Assembly: GCA_003176045.1 (NCBI GenBank)
Contig: PSRM01000360.1
Location: forward strand, 1 to 42,610
Source of the DNA: Verrucomicrobiota bacterium
GTDB taxonomy: Bacteria; Verrucomicrobiota; Verrucomicrobiia; Limisphaerales; UBA8199
Length of the DNA: 42,610 bases
Direction: 5' to 3'
Made by a program: the position numbers and the translations under genes. Under the pieces are notes generated by a model that saw only the letters and a list, made by a program, of their open reading frames with translations, made no database searches and was not told where the DNA came from. How positions within the stretch are numbered: the stretch's first letter is position 1; the number at the start of each line of letters is the position of its first letter. Of this stretch, positions 1-8,773 are shown one piece after another.

Positions 1-12
1 CCAGATTTCACC

Positions 13-1587
13 ATGAAAACCAAAACCAACACTTCTGCGAGACGCATTGTGGCAAAGACCGTTCGGCCGATTTCGCTGGCCAAGCGCAATGGCGGCGCTG
101 TCGCCTCCCGCCCGGTCGTGCCGCTTAAAGAACGGCGGCTCGCTTTCGGGAATCGGTGGGATTACGCGCCTGCGCCGGAGATGTTCGAATACATCAAGAT
201 CCCGCCGCGACACGAGGTCTTTATTGACGGCAAGTTTTCGCCGCCTTCAACCGGCAAGTATTTTGATTCCATCAACCCGGCCAATGAAGAGAAGCTGACG
301 GAAGTTGCGTTGAGCGGGCAGGCGGATGTGGACCTAGCGGTGAAGGCGGCCCGCCGCGCCTACGAAAACGTCTGGGGCAAAATGCCCGGACGCGAACGCG
401 GCAAATATATTTACCGCATTGCCCGAATCATCCAGGAGAAGTCGCGCGAGTTGGCGGTGCTCGAGAGCATGGATGGCGGCAAACCCATCAAAGAAACGCG
501 GGATGTGGATGTGCCTTTGGTTGCGGCCCACTTTTTTTATCACGCCGGCTGGGCTGATAAGCTGGAGTACGCGTTTCCAAATCGGCGCCCATCACCGCTG
601 GGCGTTGTGGGCCAGATTATTCCGTGGAATTTCCCGCTGCTGATGGCCGCCTGGAAAATCGCGCCGGCCATCGCCTGCGGCAATACGGTGGTGATCAAGC
701 CTTCTAAAACGACCAGTCTCACCCTGTTGCGCCTGGCGGAAATTTTTCAGGAAGCCGGACTGCCCGATGGCGTGGTAAATGTCGTGACGGGCGTTGGCGA
801 AATCGGCACGGCCATCGTGAAGCATCCAGATGTGAACAAGATCGCTTTTACCGGCTCGACCGAAATTGGCAAGCAGCTTGCCGCTCTGACGGCCGGGACA
901 GGCAAAAAACTCACCTTGGAACTTGGTGGCAAGGCAGCCAACATTCTGTTTGAGGATGCCCCGATAGATCAGGCAATCGAAGGTGTGATCGCCGGCATTT
1001 ACTTCAACATGGGCCACGTCTGCTGCGCCGGATCGAGATTGCTGGTACAGGAGAGTATTTTTCCCACCGTGGTTCGCAAACTGACCGACCGCATCCAAAC
1101 CCTGCGGATCGGCAATCCGCTCGACAAAAACACGGACATAGGCGCGATCAACAATAAACCGCAACTGGAGAAGATTCGGGAGATGGTCGAATGTGGCGTG
1201 CAGGAAGGCGCCGAACTGGTGCAGCCGCAATGCACTTTGCCCGCGCGGGGCTATTGGTATCCGCCAACGTTCCTGACCGGCGTGACTGCCTCCCACCGAG
1301 TGGCGCAGGAGGAGATTTTTGGGCCGGTGCTGGCGGTGATGACCTTCCGCACGCCCGAAGAAGCGTTCGAGCGCGCAAACAACACGCCGTATGGCCTGAG
1401 CGCGGGCGTTTGGACGGACAAAGGCAGCAAGATTTTCAAGATCGTCAATCAGCTTCGCGCCGGCGTGGTTTGGGCGAACACGTTTAATAAGTTCGATCCT
1501 ACAAGTCCCTTTGGCGGCTACAAGGAAAGCGGTTTCGGCAGAGAGGGCGGGTTGCACGGGCTGCTGGCGTATTTGAACCTGAATTGA
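13..1587 (+). CDS. NAD(P)-dependent aldehyde dehydrogenase
   Basis: A 524-residue protein of the classical aldehyde dehydrogenase superfamily, which oxidises an aldehyde to a carboxylate with NAD(P). The catalytic cysteine lies in GHVCCAGSR (Cys337). The general-base glutamate lies in LELGGK (Glu303), 34 residues earlier, the same spacing as in ALDH2. The PWNFPLLM and KPSKTTSLT segments of the cofactor fold and the late EEIFGPVL and NTPYGLSAG motifs are also present. About 55 basic, low-complexity residues precede the conserved core, so the real start could be internal; the ATG used lies 12 bases from the window edge and what lies upstream is unknown. The substrate cannot be read from the sequence. 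An acid-reducing module lies about 7 kb downstream, but nothing ties this enzyme to it. The next gene starts 64 bases downstream in the same direction. Confidence 0.93.
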   Translation: MKTKTNTSARRIVAKTVRPISLAKRNGGAVASRPVVPLKERRLAFGNRWDYAPAPEMFEYIKIPPRHEVFIDGKFSPPSTGKYFDSINPANEEKLTEVALSGQADVDLAVKAARRAYENVWGKMPGRERGKYIYRIARIIQEKSRELAVLESMDGGKPIKETRDVDVPLVAAHFFYHAGWADKLEYAFPNRRPSPLGVVGQIIPWNFPLLMAAWKIAPAIACGNTVVIKPSKTTSLTLLRLAEIFQEAGLPDGVVNVVTGVGEIGTAIVKHPDVNKIAFTGSTEIGKQLAALTAGTGKKLTLELGGKAANILFEDAPIDQAIEGVIAGIYFNMGHVCCAGSRLLVQESIFPTVVRKLTDRIQTLRIGNPLDKNTDIGAINNKPQLEKIREMVECGVQEGAELVQPQCTLPARGYWYPPTFLTGVTASHRVAQEEIFGPVLAVMTFRTPEEAFERANNTPYGLSAGVWTDKGSKIFKIVNQLRAGVVWANTFNKFDPTSPFGGYKESGFGREGGLHGLLAYLNLN

Positions 1588-1651
1588 AGTGAATTGATGA
1601 ATTGAAGTGATCATTTGCTTTTCCTGCGGCTTGGTTTAGTTTGGCTCAGCC

Positions 1652-1951
1652 ATGGGAAAGACATTCAGACGCTACGAAATACTAGTGCCCACCAAAAATC
1701 AGGATGGGCAGCCAGTTGAGGAAGCAAAATTTGAGACGATTGCGAAGGATTTGGCCTCGGAATTAGCCGGAGCGAAGGTCTTCCTGGCAAACACCGGGTA
1801 TCGCCGAGAAGAAAGCCATGCCCTGATCTATGCTGATGTTGAGGATTCCTCTGATACCAAGGAGCTTTTTGTCCGATATAAACAAAGGCTTAAAGAACGA
1901 TTTGACCAGAAGGACCCTTGGGTTATTTCCTACGAGGTAAGGGTCATGTAA
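1652..1951 (+). CDS. Conserved hypothetical small protein
   Basis: A 99-residue soluble protein with no signal peptide or membrane segment. It starts MGKTFRRYEILVP and has a mixed alpha/beta pattern ending in a charged helix (RYKQRLKERFDQ) and a final strand. I recall similar small proteins of the form 'RYEILLPLKFNDGQPV' in many bacterial genomes, without known function. It lies between an aldehyde dehydrogenase and a DUF883-like gene in the same direction, 10 bases before the latter, so the two small genes are probably co-transcribed. No Shine-Dalgarno site is visible at the ATG. I cannot assign a role. Confidence 0.7.
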   Translation: MGKTFRRYEILVPTKNQDGQPVEEAKFETIAKDLASELAGAKVFLANTGYRREESHALIYADVEDSSDTKELFVRYKQRLKERFDQKDPWVISYEVRVM

Positions 1952-1961
1952 CGCGAGCGTT

Positions 1962-2273
1962 ATGGAACTCTATTACAAAGACCTGATTTCTGAGGAAGCT
2001 TCGTTGGAGAAGCTGGTGGATGACCTAGCGCTTATGGTGCAGGGTGCGGACGAATTTGTGCAGGCTGCGGCAGGCAAGCTGCCTGAGGAGCAAAAGGCGC
2101 AGCTTAGAACGCGCTTGCAACGCCTGAAGCAGCACTGCCGCGAGATCAGAGACAAAGCCGTGTCGGGCGCGCGGGCGGCCGACCATGCGTTGCGGCTTCA
2201 TCCATGGATCGCCGTGGGTGTGGCTTTTGGCGCCGGCTTGCTGGCAGGGAGCCTCATCCGTCGCAAGCGGTAG
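1962..2273 (+). CDS. DUF883/YqjD-ElaB-like membrane-anchored protein
   Basis: A 103-residue protein with the layout of the YqjD/ElaB/DUF883 family: an amphipathic, charged, largely helical N-terminal two thirds, then a C-terminal hydrophobic segment (HPWIAVGVAFGAGLLAG) ending in a basic tail (SLIRRKR). Enterobacterial members are C-tail-anchored inner-membrane proteins linked to ribosome binding in stationary phase; carrying that role over here is inference. The Arg-rich tail fits a cytoplasmic C-terminus or a short tail anchor. It follows the small gene upstream by 10 bases. The glycoside hydrolase reading frame overlaps its 3' end only if the longest possible start of that gene is used, which I reject. 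Confidence 0.8.
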   Translation: MELYYKDLISEEASLEKLVDDLALMVQGADEFVQAAAGKLPEEQKAQLRTRLQRLKQHCREIRDKAVSGARAADHALRLHPWIAVGVAFGAGLLAGSLIRRKR

Positions 2274-2311
2274 GTGCGCGGAGCGCCTGTTTTACGAATC
2301 GGCCCCTTGCC

Positions 2312-3679
2312 ATGCAGCGAGCGCAAATTCGATTAAGTTCTCGATTAAGTTTGCGACTAAGTTTCCCTGTCGCCCTATCCGTGTTCATCTGTGTTCATCC
2401 GTGGTTAATACCTTCCAGCAGTCGGGCTGCGGAAATCCCTGAGGCCATCGTGCCCGCCGGCGTGGGCGTAAATATCCACTTCGTCACCGGCCATGAGAAA
2501 GACCTGGATATGATCGCAGCGGCGGGCTTCAAATTCATCCGGATGGATTTTCAGTGGGAATCCATCGAAAGCAAAAAGGGTGAATACGATTGGGCAGGTT
2601 ACGCGCGGCTTCTCGATAATCTTGATAAGCGCGGGTTGCGCGCGATTCTCATTCTGGATTACTCGAATCCATTCTACGAGGAAACCGTCACCAGCCCCCA
2701 TCCTCAAACGCAAGTTCCACAAAAAAGCACTGCTTCACCACGGCATCCTGAGAGCATCGCCGCATTCGCAAACTTTGCCGCGGAGTCAGCCAAACATTTC
2801 ACTGGCCGGCACGTGCTTTGGGAGATCTGGAACGAGCCGAATGGCTGGTTTTGGAGCCCTAAACCAGATGTCGCCGAGTACACAAAATTGGCTGTGGCCA
2901 CAGCTCGAGCCGTTCGCAAGGCCGATCCGCAGGCGACCATCATCGCGCCGGCGCTGGCCGGGATGAATTGGGATTACATCGAGAGCTTTTTGAAGTCTGG
3001 TATATTGGAAGACCTGGACGCGGTGAGCGTTCATCCTTATCGCGATCCGAAAAAGCCGCCGGAAACGGCCGCGCCTGAGTTTGAGCGCTTGCGGGGTCTG
3101 ATCGAAAAATACGCTCCGGTCGGCAAGCAAAATAAAATCCCGATACTCAGCGGAGAATGGGGATATTCGAGTTTCAAACATGGCGTCTCGCTGGAGACTC
3201 AGGCGGCTTTCGCGGCGCGCCAGCAACTGATTGATCTATGTTGCGGAGTGCCGCTGTCAATTTGGTACGATTGGCGAAATGACGGCCCTGATCGGAACGA
3301 AAACGAACATAATTTCGGGACCGTAACTGAGGATTTGAGTCCGAAGCCGGCCTATGTGGCCATTAAGACTTTGACGATGCAATTAAGTGGGTACCGGATT
3401 GTGCGGCGCGTGCATGTGGAGAGTGAGAAGGATTATGTGCTGGGTTGTGAGAACCGGGCTGGGCAACAAAAGTTAGTGGCCTGGACTCTTGCCGATCCGC
3501 ACACGATTCATGTGAATTTGTCGAAAGGGCTGGTAAATTCCTCGGTGGAGGGAGTGGCATGGGATTCCAAGCCGCTTCGTTGCAAGACGGACAAGCAGGG
3601 AGTGGCGCTGGAATTAAGTGGTTTTCCGCAATATGTGACGACGAGCTTTACGCAATGGCGTGCCGTCCTCAATCCTTAA
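2312..3679 (+). CDS. Secreted clan GH-A glycoside hydrolase
   Basis: A 455-residue predicted secreted glycosidase with a TIM-barrel core. The acid/base glutamate is in WEIWNEPNGW (Glu175) and the likely nucleophile in ILSGEWGY (Glu282). The early KFIRMDFQWESIE strand and the SVHPYRD segment also fit clan GH-A (GH5, GH39 and relatives); the family and substrate cannot be fixed by eye, though a plant polysaccharide or glycoside is likely. The chosen ATG gives an Arg-rich start, a hydrophobic stretch (FPVALSVFICVHPWLI) and an Ala-x-Ala-like cleavage region (SSSRAA). The longer frame from 2204 would overlap the DUF883 gene. Oddly, the DNA coding the signal peptide is itself a dispersed repeat (2340-2405), so the export signal may have been recruited from repeat DNA. 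Confidence 0.82.
   Translation: MQRAQIRLSSRLSLRLSFPVALSVFICVHPWLIPSSSRAAEIPEAIVPAGVGVNIHFVTGHEKDLDMIAAAGFKFIRMDFQWESIESKKGEYDWAGYARLLDNLDKRGLRAILILDYSNPFYEETVTSPHPQTQVPQKSTASPRHPESIAAFANFAAESAKHFTGRHVLWEIWNEPNGWFWSPKPDVAEYTKLAVATARAVRKADPQATIIAPALAGMNWDYIESFLKSGILEDLDAVSVHPYRDPKKPPETAAPEFERLRGLIEKYAPVGKQNKIPILSGEWGYSSFKHGVSLETQAAFAARQQLIDLCCGVPLSIWYDWRNDGPDRNENEHNFGTVTEDLSPKPAYVAIKTLTMQLSGYRIVRRVHVESEKDYVLGCENRAGQQKLVAWTLADPHTIHVNLSKGLVNSSVEGVAWDSKPLRCKTDKQGVALELSGFPQYVTTSFTQWRAVLNP
2340..2405 (+). repeat. Dispersed repeat coding the hydrolase signal peptide
   Basis: Near-tandem copies of CGATTAAGTTTG / CGACTAAGTTTC are followed by GTGTTCATCT GTGTTCATCC GTGGTTA. The first part recurs at 28375-28396 upstream of sucA. 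The second recurs at 34387-34415 before the AsmA-like gene, and in inverted form at 19717-19776. Here the repeat is read through as the hydrophobic core of the glycoside hydrolase signal peptide. Confidence 0.75.
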
Positions 3680-3723
3680 GGCATCGCAACGCGATCCAAG
3701 GGGCCACGAAGTTACGTAAACCG

Positions 3724-3941
3724 AAAGCGCGGGAATGCCGCGCACTCACTAGAAACAAAACCTGCATTCTATCACCTAACCCTCTAATTCTCAGCAACTT
3801 CCATGCTTTTGAGCCACTTAGCGGAAAGTTTCTATTCCTGGCTAAAATCTGCCCTGGTTTGCAAGCTCCAAACGCTTCGCGAGGCAGAACGCGCTGGAAG
3901 TCGCAGAGCGTTTGGAGTGCGGCGCATTCCGCCGCTTTCGA
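3724..3941. repeat. MITE-like repeat element, copy A
   Basis: A roughly 218-bp element in the 392-bp gap between two convergent genes. Its ends are inverted copies of an AAAGCG-hairpin-CACTC module: 3724-3747 reads AAAGCGCGGGAATGCCGCGC then ACTC, and 3911-3941 is the opposed version ending CCGCCGCTTTCG. The interior, from ACTAGAAACAAAACCTG to GGTTTGCAAGCTCC AAACGCTTCGCGAG, is shared with copy B at 21135-21362. There is no open reading frame worth calling, so if it is mobile it is non-autonomous. The remaining DNA up to 3988 shows nothing recognisable. Confidence 0.75.
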
Positions 3942-3988
3942 TTTAGCCGGATCTTTCATCTTCCACACCACGCTTGAAATGACGGCAC

Positions 3989-4064
3989 CTTGTAGGGGAC
4001 GACGTAAGGAGTCCTCTTCTCGCACGCTTCGCCAAAAGGGACTCCTTACGTCGTCCCCTACAAG
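3989..4064. repeat. Perfect 26-bp inverted repeat (long hairpin)
   Basis: Arms 3989-4014 (CTTGTAGGGGACGACGTAAG, then GAGTCC) and 4039-4064 are perfect reverse complements with a 24-base loop. The element lies between the converging ends of the glycoside hydrolase and the REC-kinase genes, where a hairpin could block read-through from both sides. There is no T-tract, so it is not a standard intrinsic terminator. A single arm with two changes occurs at 11786-11811 and a degraded one near 23407. Confidence 0.85.
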
Positions 4065-4071
4065 CGGGGCC

Positions 4072-5847
4072 TCACTGCACGGGCAGGGTGCACGTGAGCA
4101 AGGTGCCACTTTTGCCGAAGGCTTTGACTTCCAGCGAGCCGCCGATGAGTTTGGCGCGGTAGTTCATGATCCGCAGCCCCATGCCGCCTTTGGAATGGGT
4201 TTGGAGATCGGGGAACGGCAGGCCGTCGTTGCGCACTGAGAGCGCGAGCTTGCTGTCGGTGCGCGCCAGCGTCACTATTACGCGTTTGGCTTTGCCATGT
4301 TTGACGGCGTTGGTAATGGCTTCCTGGGCAATCTTGTGAAGTTGGCCGATCACGGGCGCCGGGAGGGGAGGAACCGTGCCCTCAGATTTGAAGGCGCAAG
4401 AAATCGAGAATAGCTGCTTTGCGCGAGCGGTCAGGCTGCGCAGCGTGGCGGCCAGGTCGTCTTCCTTCACATCGAGCGATGTCAGATCGCGGGCCACGCC
4501 GCTGGCATGGCCGATGGCTTCCTGCACTTCGTCATGAATTTTTGCGGCGTCCGTGGCCTCACCCGCCTTCTGGCGAGCCAGGCGGGTTTCAAGGGCCTTG
4601 GTCATCAGGGCGATGCCCGAAAGTTTCTGGCCGAGGTCATCGTGCAAATCCAACCCGATCCGCCGCCGTTCGTTCTCTGTGATCTCCAGCAGCTCGTGTT
4701 CGAGCCGTTCGCGCTCGGCAATGGCCGTCCTGAGTTGAGCAGTGCGCTGTTGGACCCGAATCTCCAGCTCATCGTGCGCCCTGCGAAGGGCCTCCTCGGC
4801 CTGGCGCCGCTGGGCAAACTGGGCCACTTCTCCTGCAATGGCCGCCAGCATGTTCAGGAGCGAATCATCGGGTTGCATCCGCCGGGTGGACAGGAAACTA
4901 AAGACTCCAAAAAAGCTGTGCTCGCCCTGAATTGGGATCGCAACTGCAGTGCGCAAGCCGGCCGTAGAGGCTGCCGCTTTGCGGCCATGGTGGGAAATTT
5001 CGAGGTCTGTGCCCCAAACCGGGCGGCGGGCCTGCCACGCGGCCCCTGGAATTCCAGCACCGAGCCGAAAAGTCACCTGGCGGCCTTCCTGGATAAACGG
5101 CTCGAGATCCGCCGACTGCACGCGAGCCTCGAAGATGCCAGGCTCCAGCAAGAGCCCGTCATCCGAAAGCCGCCACCATTCCGCCAGCTCCATTCGCAAG
5201 CTCTCTAAAAGAATTTGGAGGATTTTCGGGATTGCTTGTTCCATGGATTCGGCGTCAGCCAAAAGCCTGGTGATGGCGTGCTCGGCGCTGATGAGCTTTT
5301 CGGCCCGGCGTCGTTCCTGGCGGATGCCTGCTTCGCGAAGCTCGCGCTGGACGGCTGGCCCAAGACGAGGCATGCGAAAGTCTTTGACCACATAGTCATG
5401 AGCCCCCGCCTTCATTGCGGCCACCGCTTTGGCGTCTGTGATTACCCCTGATACGATAATGAATGGAAGATCGAGGTGCCGCTCCCTGACGAGTTCCAGC
5501 GCGGCCAAACCATTGAAGCCGGCATTTTTCAGATCGTAATCGGCAATAATCAGGTCCCATTCCTGAGTATCCAGGGCGGCGATCATATCGGCTGCGTTCG
5601 CAACCTGGTGACAGGTCGGCGCAAAGCCGGAGTCCTCCAGGGTTGCTTCCAGCAGCCCCACATCATTCTCATCATCCTCGACAACAAGGATGCGCAATGG
5701 ACGCCGATCGTCGGTCATACTAATGGGCTGGCCTAATTCGGCCCCCATTAATATAGCCTCAATCGCATGGTCGTGGGAATTGCTTGATTGACCGGCCCTA
5801 CCAGGCCAGTCCGGCACAATACTGGGCGATGACTCATGCCTGGCCAT
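4072..5847 (-). CDS. Hybrid REC-GAF-HisKA_3 sensor histidine kinase
   Basis: A 591-residue cytoplasmic signalling protein. An N-terminal receiver domain (about 50-175) has the acidic pair VVEDDE, phospho-acceptor Asp103 in IIADYDL and a late VVKDF lysine. A GAF-like domain follows (about 200-350). The C-terminus is a NarL/DesK-type kinase with the HisKA_3 H-box LDLHDDLGQ (His402), an N-box (AQEAITNAVKHG) and a GMGLRIMNYRA glycine box. It therefore receives a phosphoryl group or signal and passes it to an unidentified NarL-type regulator. It starts 14 bases inside the upstream kinase gene, so the two are probably translationally coupled. The first 43 residues match no domain; an internal ATG at 5718 (MTDDRRPLRI) is an alternative start. 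No DNA-binding response regulator lies nearby. Confidence 0.9.
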   Translation of the reverse strand: MARHESSPSIVPDWPGRAGQSSNSHDHAIEAILMGAELGQPISMTDDRRPLRILVVEDDENDVGLLEATLEDSGFAPTCHQVANAADMIAALDTQEWDLIIADYDLKNAGFNGLAALELVRERHLDLPFIIVSGVITDAKAVAAMKAGAHDYVVKDFRMPRLGPAVQRELREAGIRQERRRAEKLISAEHAITRLLADAESMEQAIPKILQILLESLRMELAEWWRLSDDGLLLEPGIFEARVQSADLEPFIQEGRQVTFRLGAGIPGAAWQARRPVWGTDLEISHHGRKAAASTAGLRTAVAIPIQGEHSFFGVFSFLSTRRMQPDDSLLNMLAAIAGEVAQFAQRRQAEEALRRAHDELEIRVQQRTAQLRTAIAERERLEHELLEITENERRRIGLDLHDDLGQKLSGIALMTKALETRLARQKAGEATDAAKIHDEVQEAIGHASGVARDLTSLDVKEDDLAATLRSLTARAKQLFSISCAFKSEGTVPPLPAPVIGQLHKIAQEAITNAVKHGKAKRVIVTLARTDSKLALSVRNDGLPFPDLQTHSKGGMGLRIMNYRAKLIGGSLEVKAFGKSGTLLTCTLPVQ

Positions 5848-8527
5848 TGGTCGTGCCCGAGGTTTTGGGCAATATGAAATAGAAAGTGGCCCCCTGCCCT
5901 ACCGCGCCTTCGCCCCACACGCGCCCGCCATGGCGCAGGATGATGCGCCGAACGGTGGCCAGGCCAATGCCGAAACCGGGGAATTCGCTGGCCGTGTGGA
6001 GCCGCTGGAATACGCCGAAGAGTTTGTTTGCACCACCGGGTTCGAACCCCGCTCCGTTATCGCGCACAAAAAAGGTCTGATTCTGTTCCGAACTGGCGCC
6101 CAGTTCGATGCGCGCAGTCGGCGTTTCGCTGGTGAATTTCCAGGCGTTACGAATAAGGTTGTCCAGAACGATGCGCATCAACCGTTCGTCGGCGATTGCC
6201 TCGAGACCAGGCGCCACGACGAACTCCGCCAGGCGATTCAGGTCCGAGTTTCGAAGATCGTTGGCAATCGTTTGCGCGATGGCACTAAGATTGACTGGCC
6301 CAAGACGCAGGTCGCTGCGGCCGCTCTGTGAGAACTTAAGCAAATCCTCGATCAACCTTTCCATTTGCTGCGTGGAACCGCAGATGCGCGCCAGACAATC
6401 CATTGCCCCCGCATCCAGGCGACCAGCGACCCGTTGCTGCAGGACCTCGCTGAAACCACGAATGCTGCGCAGGGGCGCGCGCAAGTCGTGCGATACGGAA
6501 TAGGAGAATTGTTCAAGTTCCTGGTTGAGAGCTTTCAATTGTTCGTTGGCGGCCTCCAACTCCGCAGTGCGCTGGCGCACGCGCTCCTGCAGTTCGGTGT
6601 TCAGCCGGACCAACTCCTGCTCGGCGCGAATTCGTTCGAGGGCGCCGCCGCAATGGTCGGCCAGGGCCTGCAGCCCGCGCAAATCCTCCTCCGTGTAGGC
6701 ATTCGGAGTATAGCTGTGAATGGAGAGGATGCCGACGACTTCGTCATCCTTTCGCACGGGCGCGCACATCACCGCTGCCGAAGGGCGCGCTGTATCGCCA
6801 AAGGGACGCGCTTCCTGCGAGAATTCCGAAGGACGCTGCTTGAGGATAAGTTTCGCGCCTTCTCGAACGATTTGCCGCGCCCGCGCCGTAGGCTCGGTAA
6901 CCGTGCGCGTCGCGGTAACGTCCACTCGTTTTCCGGAGATCGTGTCCAGGCAGAGCACTGTCCTTATCTCGTCAATGTCAGCCAGATACAATTCGAACAT
7001 GGACGCATCCCATCCGAAGATCCTGTCGGCAATCTCGACAATAATTTGCGCTGCTTCCCTCGGGTTGCCCGCTGCGCTGAGGCGCCGGCCTAAATCTGAG
7101 AAAGCTTCCGCGCGTTTTGTTGCGCGGTTGCGTTCCGTGATATCCCGGCACAGCACCATTGCCGCTGGCCGGTTGTTGAAGAGCAGGTTGTGCCGAACCA
7201 GTTCGACATCAATAAGAGAACCATCCTTGGTCCGGTGTCTCCACAGAGCCGGGACCTTCAAGCCCTGCCGCGCTTTGGGCACTGTGGCCAATAAAGTCGG
7301 CACGTCTTCAATGGGAACAATGTCTGGCAGGCGCATGCGGCTGAATTCGTCGCGTGAATAACCATAGTGATGAAGGGCGGCGATGTTGACGGCCAGAAAG
7401 CGGAGTGTCTCGTAGTCGAAAACCCACATCGGTTGAGGGTTGCACTCGAAAAGCTGGCGATAACGTTGTTCGGAATCCTTCAGTGCAACATCAATCCCCT
7501 GGCTCCGGCTCACATCCGCTGCTAAAACCAATGCCATCAAACCGACCAGGCCGATGAATTCCTGGGCCAGCAGCAGCGAACTGGCAAGGCTTTGGTTGTG
7601 CAGTGCAAACGGCCCCGAGCCGTGGGTTGTCCCTAAGATCGCGAAGGCGGCCAGCACAAACATCGTGGCAGTGGTCCCGCGCTGCCCAAAACGCAGCGCG
7701 GGCCATAACAGCATGGGACCCAGCAGTAAGGCCAATGGAGCATGTTGCTTCGCAAAAACGCCGCTGCCAAAAAGCGCCAAACAGACCAGTCCCAGCAACA
7801 GCAACAGTCCGGCGATTTCCACCCATCGGCGGCTATCCACCATGGGAAGGCGTTTGGTACTCCAGACCAGGCATAACGGCGTCAATACAATAACGCTAAC
7901 CATGTCATCGAACCACCGGATTGGCCAGGTTCCCCAGTCCGCGTTGCCTGCCAGGGAATAACTTGCCAACTCCAGAGTCGGACTAAGCGCGGTGCTCAGC
8001 ACTGCGGCGAGAGCCACAAAGCGGAAGATAGTTCCGGGTTGCTCGAATGCTGCTTTTCCCCGCGCGAATCGTTGCGTCAACCACGCCGCACTAACCGCTG
8101 CCAGTGTTGCACCGAGGGCGACGCCGACAGAAAGGATGATGCGAAGTCCAGGTGTGAGGGAGCCCAAAGCCACCGAAGTCACACTCGCCAGCAGAGCTCC
8201 TATCACGATTCCTGGCCAAAGTCGAAGTCCAAACAACAACAATCCCGCCAGCGCAAGGCCCGCCGGCGGCCATAGAGGCGAGACTCTTAACTGCGGTATC
8301 GAGAAAGCCTCCCCGAATTTGGCTGCAAACATGTAAACGGCAGCCAACACCGTCATAAGCGAAAGGCTCTCGATGGTTAGAGCAGGCCTCGCGCGGGCCA
8401 AAAACCCATGCCCAAGGCGCGCTGGAACGCCAGAAATACCCAGCAAGGCTGGCTGGGTGTCGTTTTGACGCAGCGCAACTCGTTGATGGTCTGGCGTTTG
8501 CACGTCCATAACGGTGGTTTGATCCAT
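5834..8527 (-). CDS. MASE1-PAS-GAF sensor histidine kinase
   Basis: An 897-residue membrane sensor kinase. A MASE1-type integral membrane domain (about 55-345, some eight hydrophobic segments, with the LWPPAGLALAGLL motif) is followed by a PAS domain (YRQLFECNPQPMWVFD), a GAF domain and a short coiled coil (ERVRQRTAELEAANEQL). The HisKA H-box is SYSVSHDLRAPL (His680), and the HATPase domain has DNLIRNAWKFTS, DNGAGF and GFGIGLATVRRI. The kinase half resembles phytochrome-type and CheY-linked kinases. Its ligand is unknown. It heads a two-gene unit with the REC-kinase that overlaps its stop codon, suggesting a phosphorelay between the two. Upstream is a hairpin element that separates it from the divergent adenylating-enzyme gene. 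Confidence 0.92.
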   Translation of the reverse strand: MDQTTVMDVQTPDHQRVALRQNDTQPALLGISGVPARLGHGFLARARPALTIESLSLMTVLAAVYMFAAKFGEAFSIPQLRVSPLWPPAGLALAGLLLFGLRLWPGIVIGALLASVTSVALGSLTPGLRIILSVGVALGATLAAVSAAWLTQRFARGKAAFEQPGTIFRFVALAAVLSTALSPTLELASYSLAGNADWGTWPIRWFDDMVSVIVLTPLCLVWSTKRLPMVDSRRWVEIAGLLLLLGLVCLALFGSGVFAKQHAPLALLLGPMLLWPALRFGQRGTTATMFVLAAFAILGTTHGSGPFALHNQSLASSLLLAQEFIGLVGLMALVLAADVSRSQGIDVALKDSEQRYRQLFECNPQPMWVFDYETLRFLAVNIAALHHYGYSRDEFSRMRLPDIVPIEDVPTLLATVPKARQGLKVPALWRHRTKDGSLIDVELVRHNLLFNNRPAAMVLCRDITERNRATKRAEAFSDLGRRLSAAGNPREAAQIIVEIADRIFGWDASMFELYLADIDEIRTVLCLDTISGKRVDVTATRTVTEPTARARQIVREGAKLILKQRPSEFSQEARPFGDTARPSAAVMCAPVRKDDEVVGILSIHSYTPNAYTEEDLRGLQALADHCGGALERIRAEQELVRLNTELQERVRQRTAELEAANEQLKALNQELEQFSYSVSHDLRAPLRSIRGFSEVLQQRVAGRLDAGAMDCLARICGSTQQMERLIEDLLKFSQSGRSDLRLGPVNLSAIAQTIANDLRNSDLNRLAEFVVAPGLEAIADERLMRIVLDNLIRNAWKFTSETPTARIELGASSEQNQTFFVRDNGAGFEPGGANKLFGVFQRLHTASEFPGFGIGLATVRRIILRHGGRVWGEGAVGQGATFYFILPKTSGTTNGQA

Positions 8528-8590
8528 TGCTCGTGCTGACTATGACCACTTAGGCGATAAGTTGCATGGGGTAATCGCCCCATAACTTGG

Positions 8591-8710
8591 CGTGCAGGAG
8601 CGCGGCCTTTAGGCCGCTTCACGCTCCGATCCCACCGAAGGGCTGGGGGTTTACCAGGGCGTTTCGCGCTACGCACGTTGAAGCGGGCCTAAAGGCCGCG
8701 CTCCTGCACG
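8591..8710. repeat. 31-bp inverted repeat between divergent genes
   Basis: Arms 8591-8621 (CGTGCAGGAGCGCGGCCTTT, then AGGCCGCTTCA) and 8679-8710 are reverse complements apart from one inserted G. Each arm holds its own small palindrome, GGCCTTTAGGCC or GGCCTAAAGGCC. The loop is about 57 bases. The element fills most of the 246-bp divergent spacer, so promoters of both neighbours must lie beside or inside it. Confidence 0.85.
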
Positions 8711-8773
8711 GTAAGGTTGAAGCCTTTGAAAGCACTTGAAATACCGCTCTGGCTCGGGAAAAATTCCGTGCTC

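Noticed and set aside
592-1614. Long minus-strand open frame opposite the aldehyde dehydrogenase
   Set aside because: The sense strand codes a complete, well-conserved enzyme; the antisense frame has no recognisable domain.
3989-4064. Intrinsic transcription terminator
   Set aside because: The stem is perfect but no T-tract follows on either strand, so only a hairpin repeat is claimed.
3559-4239. 226-residue plus-strand frame
   Set aside because: It overlaps the hydrolase end, the MITE-like copy A, the hairpin and the kinase 3' end, and shows no domain.
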